This document shows, one piece after another, positions 55,158 to 64,000 of a stretch of 64,000 bases of DNA; the stretch's first letter is position 1, and the number at the start of each line of letters is the position of its first letter. Position numbers and translations under genes: made by a program. The notes under the pieces were generated by a model. That model saw nothing but the letters and a program-made list of their open reading frames with translations, made no database searches and had not been told where the DNA came from. Source of the stretch: Pseudoalteromonas sp. S16_S37 (GTDB lineage: Bacteria; Pseudomonadota; Gammaproteobacteria; Enterobacterales; Alteromonadaceae); the NCBI RefSeq assembly GCF_014694405.1, contig NZ_JAAUWV010000003.1, positions 124,001-188,000 on the forward strand. The letters are read 5' to 3'.

Positions 55158-56195
55158 CTAGTTAGTGTGTTGGTAGGGAAGGTCAAACGGCACAGGTTGG
55201 CAAAAAGACAATGCAATATGTGCTAAAGCCTGATAGGGAGCCACAATATTCGCCCGTTTATAGGCTGTATCGAACTGCGCCAGCAAGTCAATTATCTGCT
55301 CGAGGCGAACTTGGGTTAATCGGTCAATTGCCTGTGATGTGGCAGCTTGCTGGTTTTTCCAAACACTATGCTGTTTAAACAGTTGGCTGATGTTTTGACC
55401 TTGTTGTAAGCCCTGTTTTATGCTCAAAAGGGTCTGTGCTTCTTTATTGATTGTCCAAACAATACTGGCAGGTTCAACATTGTCCTGTGCAAGTTTGAGC
55501 ATAACCTTAACAAGCTGCTTTGTGTTACCTTGCAACAGTGCATTATTCAAATCAAAGATATCGAACTTTGCTTGATTAAGGAGCCCAGATAACACCTGTT
55601 TTTGGTCAATAGGCTCTGATTTATAAAGTAATGATAGCTTCTCAAGTTCTTGATAAGTGGCTAGTAAATTACCTTCAGTGGCGCTGAGTAAGCTGCGTTT
55701 GGCATCATTGGCCAAATTTAACTTTAGTAATTTACATTGATCATCTAACCAACGAGCCAAATGGGCACCTGTCAAAGGGTAGCAAGGGATAAACACGCCA
55801 GACTTATCAAGTGCTTTAAACCATGCGCTACGTTGGATATCTTGTCCGGCTTTTGCGCCTTTTAAAATTAATACCACATCAGGGTTAGGGTGGGCCGCGA
55901 GTTCTTTAAATACTTGGCTGCCTTGTGTGCCTGGCTTTTGCTGGTTTAAATCAAACTCTATCAATGTGCGAGCACTGAACAACGACATGCTGTTATATTG
56001 AGCTATCAGTTCTTGCCAATCAAAGCCCGGCAACAAGGAGAATTTAATGACTTCATCAAACCCTTGCTTTTTAGCGGCTTGTTTTATTTCAAGTACGCAA
56101 TTTGCTTCTTGGAAAGGCTCTTCGCCAAACACCAGATAAAATGGTGCTAGAGATTGGCGTAATTGGTTGGTTAGTTGATTAGCGTAATAGCGCAT
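55158..56195 (-). CDS. holA: DNA polymerase III delta subunit
   Basis: This protein of 345 residues has the family pattern: LAPFYLVFGEEPFQEANCVLEI at the start, LIEFDLNQQKPG, LLKLNLANDAKRSLLSATEGNLLATYQELEK (split here by the middle helices) and the C-terminal collar helices. It opens the beta clamp in the clamp loader. It overlaps lptE by one base. Confidence 0.94.
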   Translation of the reverse strand: MRYYANQLTNQLRQSLAPFYLVFGEEPFQEANCVLEIKQAAKKQGFDEVIKFSLLPGFDWQELIAQYNSMSLFSARTLIEFDLNQQKPGTQGSQVFKELAAHPNPDVVLILKGAKAGQDIQRSAWFKALDKSGVFIPCYPLTGAHLARWLDDQCKLLKLNLANDAKRSLLSATEGNLLATYQELEKLSLLYKSEPIDQKQVLSGLLNQAKFDIFDLNNALLQGNTKQLVKVMLKLAQDNVEPASIVWTINKEAQTLLSIKQGLQQGQNISQLFKQHSVWKNQQAATSQAIDRLTQVRLEQIIDLLAQFDTAYKRANIVAPYQALAHIALSFCQPVPFDLPYQHTN

Positions 56196-56695
56196 TACAG
56201 TTGCGATAACTCTCGAACAATACGCTCACTGGCCAACTGACGAAGCTCATTGAGAAGCAACTCAAGTTCTTTGGCCTTGGCAATGGCATTATCAGGGTCG
56301 TCTTGGTAATTACGATATAGCTCAAAGCGTTGTTCTACAGGCTCTTGATTGGGGCGCGTTAAACGGTATGAAACACCATACGCAAGTTGATATTGCGCCA
56401 CCTGTCCATTTTTAAACAAGCTTAATGTTTGTCGCTCTAAGGTGTCTCGATACAGGTGCAATTTTGTAATTGCTGTATCATCTTTCGCTTTGCTAACCAA
56501 AGTCACTTTTGCTTGCTGTAAATCGCTGCTAAGTAGTTCAAATAACTGAGCACGGGTGTCGTCACCGGTTAATTGCAAGGTGCGCATTTCGATTGGTAAA
56601 TATGAGGCTTTCTTGAGGTGAAAGCCACAGCTAGATAACAAAACACAGACTAGCAAAAGCGCTAGTCCATGTTTGAAAAACGCAGTGACGCGCAT
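56195..56695 (-). CDS. lptE: LPS-assembly lipoprotein LptE
   Basis: This protein of 166 residues has a lipobox (LLSSCGFHL), then the typical SYLPIEMRTLQLTGDD and the long helix near 130-160. It plugs the LptD barrel and delivers LPS to the outer leaflet. It lies between leuS (one-base gap) and holA, the conserved place of lptE. Confidence 0.95.
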   Translation of the reverse strand: MRVTAFFKHGLALLLVCVLLSSCGFHLKKASYLPIEMRTLQLTGDDTRAQLFELLSSDLQQAKVTLVSKAKDDTAITKLHLYRDTLERQTLSLFKNGQVAQYQLAYGVSYRLTRPNQEPVEQRFELYRNYQDDPDNAIAKAKELELLLNELRQLASERIVRELSQL

Positions 56696-56696
56696 C

Positions 56697-59285
<2,589 letters not shown>

Positions 59286-59459
59286 CTACGTTTCCAGACT
59301 TCTTGCAAATTGATAGAAAATTGCCCGATAGCATACCCCAAAAAAGCACCAATTCACAGTAGCCGCAGCGCATTTTTAAGTATTTGCGCTGAGTATAAAA
59401 ACCACACCGCGTATCCCATAAGCTATAGTTAAGATGATACGGCAAAAATGGAGTATGAC

Positions 59460-59918
59460 ATGTCAAGTTACAAAGCGTGGCTAAGCCAATTTATTGATTG
59501 GGTTAAAGATGTGAAAGAGCATGAAGTCGATGACTTGGTGGAAAAGTTTATTGAGCATCAACAGGCATTGAAAGACTTTTCTCAAGAGAAGTTACAGACA
59601 TACAAACATTACTTGAGCCGTGATTTAGCACACCTCAAGAAGCATAAAAACGATTACGATGATTTGGCGTGGGAGGAGCTTAAAGCATCTATTTGGTATG
59701 AATTGGCGCAATTAGAAGATAGGACGCAATTAGAATGGCAAGCCTTAGTGCAAGATTTTAATCACAAAGGCACCTACAAGAGCGGAGAATGGATAGCCAT
59801 GGGGCAATTAGTATGTAAGAATTGTGGCAATAAATCGGATGTATTTTACGCCAGTGAGATTATGCCTTGTTCAGAGTGCGGGCATAATGAGTTTTTACGT
59901 AAAGCATTATCCCCATAA
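59460..59918 (+). CDS. YbeL-like zinc-ribbon protein (DUF1451)
   Basis: This protein of 152 residues starts from the ATG at 59460, where GGAG lies 7 bases ahead; an in-frame ATG at 59448 is possible. It has a helical N-terminal part, then the family middle segment ELAQLEDRTQLEWQALVQDFNH, and a C-terminal zinc ribbon with CKNCG and CSECG. E. coli ybeL is likewise divergent from leuS. The function is unknown. Confidence 0.88.
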   Translation: MSSYKAWLSQFIDWVKDVKEHEVDDLVEKFIEHQQALKDFSQEKLQTYKHYLSRDLAHLKKHKNDYDDLAWEELKASIWYELAQLEDRTQLEWQALVQDFNHKGTYKSGEWIAMGQLVCKNCGNKSDVFYASEIMPCSECGHNEFLRKALSP

Positions 59919-59963
59919 AACCTAGCTTGATTGTAGTTAGCGTTTAGAAATAAGAAGTTAGGA

Positions 59964-62375
59964 ATGACCAAAAAAATATCACCATTATCGACTGACGCCT
60001 TAGCACCGTCAGTCTCTATCACCCATGTGCAATCTTGTATGCACAATCCTTACCCAGAAGCTCTTCCCTTTATTGGTCAACAACGCGCTCAAAGCGCATT
60101 AGATTTTGCTCTGGGTATAGAGCTGCCAGGTTATAACGTATTTGTGATGGGAGAGGCGGCTCTTGGCCGTTTTACCATGGTAAAAGACAAACTCGAAGTG
60201 CATAGTAAAACACGCCAGACCCCTAAAGAGTGGTTATACGTAAACAACTACGATGATCACCGTGAGCCCATTGCTATGTTTATGCAAGCTGGGCAGAGTA
60301 AAGAGTTGGCAGATGACATCGACGAGTTTTTAGACGAAGTTGCTGATACCTTTCCAGCAGCTTTTGATAACCCAGGTTATCAGCGCAAGAAAAAATCTAT
60401 AGACCGAGATTTTGATAATAAATATAACGCGGCATTGACGGCTGTGGAGCAATTGGCTGCAGAGAAAAGCGTGGCCTTGCTAGAAGAAAGCAACCTGGTG
60501 GGCTTTGCGCCAGTCGTTGATGGAAAACAGCTAGACGATAATGAATTTTCTGCGCTTGATGAGCATCTGCAGGCGCATTTTATAAATGCCATTGAGCAAT
60601 TAGAAGATGCCTTGATAGAAGCGTTATTAGAGTTGCCGCGTTGGAAGCGAGAATCATCAGAAAAGCTGCGTAACCTAAAAAAATCAACCGTTGAAATGGC
60701 AACTAAACCTTTGCTAAGGACTTTAGAGCACAAGTATGCAAGCCACATTGGGGTGGTGCGGTACTTAAAAGATTTGCGCACGGAAATTGTTGATGCTGTG
60801 CTTGAGTGGCTAGACGACGATGCCAACAGTGACGAAAACAAAGATGATTTTGATGCCAAAGGGATGCTCAGTGACTTTTTTGCGCCCAATATTTTAGTTG
60901 AGTATAAAGATGGCGATCCTGCTCCTGTGGTGTATGAGCCAAACCCAACTTTTGGCAATATTTTTGGCAAAGTAGAATACGCTACATCACAAGGTACGTT
61001 GATCACCAGTTACCGCTCTATTCAAGCTGGCGCTCTGCATCGAGCGAATGGTGGCTACTTAATCATGGATGCAGAGAAAGTATTGGCCAATCCCCAAGTG
61101 TGGGATGGGTTAAAGTTGTCATTAAAAACCCATCAAATCAAGAATGATTTGCCCTATCAAGATAACTCTGTGGGCAGCAGCTTTACATTGAAACCGCAGC
61201 TTATTCCATTGGATGTAAAAATAATTTTATTGGGCTCACGTGAGCTGTATTACACCATTGGTGAATACGATGAAGAGTTTGCGGAGCTATTTAGAGTATT
61301 GGCCGATTTCGATTATTACCTGCCAAGTTCAGATAAAATGCAGTACCAGTTTATTACCAAAGTACAAGACTATGCTAGCAGCACACTGAACTGTACTTTA
61401 AGTGCGCAAGCATTTGTGCGGTTGCTCAAATTTAGTTATCGCCAAGCCGAACACCATACTAAGTTATCGGCACGCTTTGCTGATGTGCTTGAGTTAGTTG
61501 CTGAGGCCAGCTTTTATGCCAAACAAGATGATGTGACGCAAATAGATGCAGAACATATTGATGAGGCCGTTGCTGGCAAACAATATCGCACTGGGCAGCT
61601 TAGCGAGAATATGCTCAGTGATATCCAAGAAGGGCACACACTGATAGCAACCCAAAGTAAAGCTGTGGGCAAAGTAAATGGCCTAACGGTCTTACACATT
61701 GGTGATACTGCATTTGGAACACCTGCGCGCATAACGGCAACTGTGTATGCTGGAGCGGATGGCGTAATTGACGTTGAGCGTGAAGCTGAGTTAGGTAAAT
61801 CAATTCACTCAAAAGGAGTAATGCTACTGACCGGCTATTTAGGTAATAAGTATGCACAAAACTTTGCTTTAACACTGAGCGCTAATATTGCAATTGAACA
61901 AAGCTACGGTTATATCGATGGCGATAGCGCGTCTTTGGCGGAACTATGTGGTCTTATCTCTGCCATTACTCAACTGCCAATCAACCAGTCTTTAGCGTTA
62001 ACGGGTTCTATTAACCAGCATGGTGAAGTGCAAGCCATCGGTGGGGTAAATGAGAAAATTGAAGGCTTCTTCAAGCTTTGTAAAATGCGTGGTTTAACAG
62101 GTGAGCAAGGGGTGATCATCCCTCATTCTAACCGTGTAAATCTTGTTTTAGATGATGAGATCATTGCAGCAGTGACAGCGGGTAAATTTAATATCTATGC
62201 CGTAGAAAGTGTTGATGAAGCGCTGACACTATTGATGGATAAACCTGCGGGTAAGTTAACCGATGGCGAGTACCCAGAGGGGAGTATTAACGCTTTGGCG
62301 CTAGCGCGTTTGGCGCATATCGCCAATGTGGTCAATGGTGAAGATAAAGAAGACGACAAAGAAAAGGGTGAATAA
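59964..62375 (+). CDS. Lon-family protease with degenerate Walker A (YcbZ/LonB-like)
   Basis: This protein of 803 residues has an N-terminal Lon-like AAA region and a C-terminal S16 protease domain. The protease dyad is intact: S655 in GDSASLAEL and K698 in GGVNEKIEGF, 43 residues apart as in E. coli Lon. The phosphate loop is degenerate, GEAALGRFT (63-71), with Arg where Lys is expected. A Walker-B-like GGYLIMDAEKVL is present. It matches the YcbZ-type lonB-like group, which acts in the cytoplasm; substrates are unknown. Its stop overlaps the FKBP start (TAATG). Confidence 0.88.
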   Translation: MTKKISPLSTDALAPSVSITHVQSCMHNPYPEALPFIGQQRAQSALDFALGIELPGYNVFVMGEAALGRFTMVKDKLEVHSKTRQTPKEWLYVNNYDDHREPIAMFMQAGQSKELADDIDEFLDEVADTFPAAFDNPGYQRKKKSIDRDFDNKYNAALTAVEQLAAEKSVALLEESNLVGFAPVVDGKQLDDNEFSALDEHLQAHFINAIEQLEDALIEALLELPRWKRESSEKLRNLKKSTVEMATKPLLRTLEHKYASHIGVVRYLKDLRTEIVDAVLEWLDDDANSDENKDDFDAKGMLSDFFAPNILVEYKDGDPAPVVYEPNPTFGNIFGKVEYATSQGTLITSYRSIQAGALHRANGGYLIMDAEKVLANPQVWDGLKLSLKTHQIKNDLPYQDNSVGSSFTLKPQLIPLDVKIILLGSRELYYTIGEYDEEFAELFRVLADFDYYLPSSDKMQYQFITKVQDYASSTLNCTLSAQAFVRLLKFSYRQAEHHTKLSARFADVLELVAEASFYAKQDDVTQIDAEHIDEAVAGKQYRTGQLSENMLSDIQEGHTLIATQSKAVGKVNGLTVLHIGDTAFGTPARITATVYAGADGVIDVEREAELGKSIHSKGVMLLTGYLGNKYAQNFALTLSANIAIEQSYGYIDGDSASLAELCGLISAITQLPINQSLALTGSINQHGEVQAIGGVNEKIEGFFKLCKMRGLTGEQGVIIPHSNRVNLVLDDEIIAAVTAGKFNIYAVESVDEALTLLMDKPAGKLTDGEYPEGSINALALARLAHIANVVNGEDKEDDKEKGE

Positions 62376-62857
62376 TGTCGACTACAAATATCATTTTATT
62401 GGTTGTAATTTTAGTGTTAGCAGGACTTGTCTATAAGCAGTCTAAAACGCAAAAACAGACAGCACAATTTAATCGCAAAGCTGCACAGGAATTTTTAGCG
62501 CAAAATGCTTTTAAAGAGGGAATTCAGAGCACTGAGTCAGGTTTGCAATATGAAGTGTTAAAAAGTGGCACTGGTGAAGTACACCCTACGGCAACTAGTA
62601 AAGTGAAAGTACACTATCATGGTACCTTGCTTGATGGCGCAGTATTTGACAGCTCAGTGTTACGCGATAGCCCAATCAGTTTTGGTTTAAATCAGGTTAT
62701 CCCAGGTTGGACCGAAGGTGTGCAATTGATGAAAGAAGGCGACAAGTTCCGTTTTTTCATTGGCCCAGATTTAGGTTATGGTGACCGAGCTGCAGGTAAA
62801 ATAGAACCAGGCTCGTTGCTTATTTTTGAAGTAGAGTTAATAGCGATTGAATCCTAA
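62375..62857 (+). CDS. Membrane-anchored FKBP-type peptidyl-prolyl isomerase
   Basis: This protein of 160 residues has a short N-terminal hydrophobic segment (about 5-19, INIILLVVILVLAGL type) that can serve as a membrane anchor, then an FKBP domain (about 55-160): VKVHYHGTLLDGAVFDSS, VIPGWTEGVQLMKEGDKFRFFI and SLLIFEVELI. It catalyses proline isomerisation. It overlaps the Lon-like gene by one base and ends at a terminator, so it is coupled to that protease. Which side of the membrane it faces is not certain. Confidence 0.9.
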   Translation: MSTTNIILLVVILVLAGLVYKQSKTQKQTAQFNRKAAQEFLAQNAFKEGIQSTESGLQYEVLKSGTGEVHPTATSKVKVHYHGTLLDGAVFDSSVLRDSPISFGLNQVIPGWTEGVQLMKEGDKFRFFIGPDLGYGDRAAGKIEPGSLLIFEVELIAIES

Positions 62858-62876
62858 CTCTGACTATTTAAAAATG

Positions 62877-62906
62877 AAAAAGCCTACCTAACAGTGGGCT
62901 TTTTTA
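62877..62906. terminator. Bidirectional terminator after the FKBP gene
   Basis: AAAAAGCCTAC (62877-62887) pairs with GTGGGCTTTTT (62894-62904), one G-U pair, with A and T tracts on the flanks. It lies between the FKBP gene and the convergent unknown gene. Confidence 0.88.
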
Positions 62907-62929
62907 TTTCTGAAGACAAACTCCGTTTA

Positions 62930-63628
62930 TCATATGCTACTGCTCTTTGGTGGACTGCTTGTATAGATGAATTGCTCTTTTGCAATTTGCCAATCAGGTA
63001 AAGTATGTCCTTTGTGCAAACATGGTCGCTTAGCGAGGTGTTCACTGTGAACTTGGTTATCTAATGTGAAAAGAATAACATTTACATTCGCAAGACCATA
63101 AAGGTGCTCACAGCTAAGCACTAAATGCGCTGTTTTTGACTCCGCAGGGTGGGATCTCGTTGCCATATCACAGGCATTGTTTGCGAATTCTGTAGTGAGT
63201 GCTTTGGCAAATGGTAAGCTGTGCTTGCTAAAGTCCATGCTAAAGAGTGTAGAGAAGAGCCCACAATGATCATCTTCACAAAATACGTCATTGGGTATCA
63301 TCAAGATTTCCTCTGAAAGCTTAGCAAATCGCCCAGAACCTGTCAGAACTCGTGTTAAAGCAAAATGATTGAAAATAGAGTAGGGTTGACCTGTGTGTGG
63401 ATTGGTAGTCGTTGAAATAGCCCTCATAGCCGTTGCTAAAAAAGCAGCGCTTTGGTTGAATATTCTCTGTGTTTCTGCTGGTAAGGACTGTGTTGGCGGG
63501 CATATCGAGGTCACTAACATAGTGCCTGTGGTATTGAAATAACTGTATCTTTCTGAATCATTTTTCTTTGGAGCCGGCGATGGCCCGTTATTGTCCAATG
63601 CTCGGTGTAACCAATTAAACCAGCTCAC
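62930..63628 (-). CDS. Hypothetical protein, no recognised domain
   Basis: I do not recognise this 232-residue protein. It starts MSWFNWLHRALDNN, then a low-complexity proline/lysine stretch, and has no signal peptide or membrane span. Central features are FNQSAAFLATAMRAIS (helix), a run around FCEDDHCGLFSTLFSMDF, and several Cys and His (CDMATRSHP, SCEHLYGL, CLHKGH), which may bind metal or be structural. It ends in a Ser/Pro-rich tail. It follows the partial gene at 63676 by 47 bases on the same strand, so the two are probably co-transcribed. Confidence 0.6.
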   Translation of the reverse strand: MSWFNWLHRALDNNGPSPAPKKNDSERYSYFNTTGTMLVTSICPPTQSLPAETQRIFNQSAAFLATAMRAISTTTNPHTGQPYSIFNHFALTRVLTGSGRFAKLSEEILMIPNDVFCEDDHCGLFSTLFSMDFSKHSLPFAKALTTEFANNACDMATRSHPAESKTAHLVLSCEHLYGLANVNVILFTLDNQVHSEHLAKRPCLHKGHTLPDWQIAKEQFIYTSSPPKSSSI

Positions 63629-63675
63629 AATTGCACTCCAAAAAGTAGGTGTGCGTCAAAGCACACCTATGATGT

Positions 63676-64000
63676 TTAACTTGCGATGGTGAATGTTTGG
63701 GCTGTTTGAGTAATAACATTACCATTTTTATCTAAGACTTGAATTGACGCTGCTTCATTTTGTGTACCTGAGACAGTGAATTCAATCTCATCGGCTGTCC
63801 AATCACTGGTTGCAGTAATCTTAGCTTTACTACTTGCGTCAGCGAATTGCAAACGACCATCTGATGTTTGTAAGAATTGTCCTTGCAGTTTATAGGTTAC
63901 ACTTTTATCCAGTGCGCTCCCTGAATCAACAACACTGTTATTCGTTGTATCAATAACATCAATGATAATTGGCGTTTGTGTTAGCAAACCGCTTAGCCAA
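63676..64000 (-). CDS. Hypothetical protein, partial (5' end beyond the window)
   Basis: The frame is open to the window edge; the TTG at 63987 is not a convincing start, so this is the C-terminal 107 residues of a longer protein. It is beta-strand rich and Thr/Ser/Asp rich, with alternating pattern (SVTYKLQGQF, AKITATSDW, EIEFTVSGT, ASIQVLDKNGN), like an immunoglobulin-like or surface repeat domain. No family is recognised. It is upstream of the 232-residue unknown gene. Confidence 0.5.
   Translation of the reverse strand, partial: WLSGLLTQTPIIIDVIDTTNNSVVDSGSALDKSVTYKLQGQFLQTSDGRLQFADASSKAKITATSDWTADEIEFTVSGTQNEAASIQVLDKNGNVITQTAQTFTIAS

Noticed and set aside
60380..61006. 208-codon minus-strand open frame inside the Lon-like gene
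   Set aside because: Low-complexity, serine-rich product opposite a clear protease gene; a codon-use shadow.
62930..64000. PM2-like or other prophage remnant at the right edge
   Set aside because: The idea came only from host type and unknown proteins; no capsid, integrase, attachment repeat or replication gene is visible.

Overview
The window looks like chromosomal core genome of a marine gammaproteobacterium, most probably Pseudoalteromonas or a close relative in the Alteromonadales. This is inferred from gene content and order, not from a database search. The supporting signs are a sodium-type PomA/PomB motor pair, a thrABC operon with a Thr/Ile leader peptide, the nrdR-rib-nusB-thiL-pgpA and xseB-ispA-dxs blocks, a leuS-to-lipA block in the enterobacterial order, large periplasmic propeller sensors with c-di-GMP output domains, and moderately AT-rich DNA. 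No rRNA, tRNA, insertion sequence, prophage, CRISPR array or obvious genomic island was seen.

Layout. 1-1507: end of an acyltransferase gene, then three small genes (DUF1289, a DUF3283-like protein, a GNAT). 1525-6033: a 1502-residue propeller/PAS/degenerate GGDEF/EAL sensor. 6057-9676 (-): a potassium channel translationally coupled to a Pat/YfiQ-type lysine acetyltransferase. 9886-13150: SIMPL protein, periplasmic solute-binding protein, Nudix hydrolase, aldo/keto reductase. 13291-17717: LexA-boxed dinB, CstA-family transporter, M17 aminopeptidase. 17835-23976: M49-like lipoprotein, HDOD protein, rdgC, and a histidine kinase divergent from a stand-alone receiver. 24149-28948: thrL-thrA-thrB-thrC. 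29189-36449: glyA, nrdR, ribD, ribE, ribBA-like, ribH, nusB, thiL, pgpA. 36475-39573: a second propeller sensor, with a GGDEF output. 39570-43022 (-): a DUF962 protein, then xseB-ispA-dxs. 43448-45156: pomA-pomB behind a flagellar sigma-28-like promoter. 45209-46414 (-): aromatic amino acid transporter behind TyrR-like boxes. 46658-59285 (-): leuS-lptE-holA-nadD-rsfS-rlmH-mrdA-rodA-rlpA-dacA-ybeD-lipB-lipA. 59460-62857: YbeL-like zinc-ribbon protein, a Lon-family protease and a membrane FKBP. 62930-64000 (-): two unrecognised genes, the second cut by the window edge.

How the genes work together. The riboflavin genes supply flavin, and their RibBA-like protein has lost the GTP cyclohydrolase II zinc ligands, so a separate RibA is predicted elsewhere. 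The leuS-lipA block combines outer-membrane LPS assembly (LptE), rod-shape wall synthesis (PBP2, RodA, RlpA, DacA), NAD synthesis, ribosome maturation or silencing and lipoate attachment. The two propeller sensors share one input architecture but end in opposite c-di-GMP outputs, and lie in the same window as the flagellar stator genes.

I found no clear new defence or mobile system. The more unusual items are cis-acting: a start site whose Shine-Dalgarno sits inside the upstream terminator hairpin (16155-16185), a similar arrangement before thiL, paired TyrR-like boxes, a sigma-28-like promoter, and an inverted repeat ahead of the thr leader. The degenerate or swapped catalytic sites (RibA-like domain, GGDEF of the first sensor, Lon Walker A, M49-like HExxH) and the two unknown genes at the right edge also deserve a second look.
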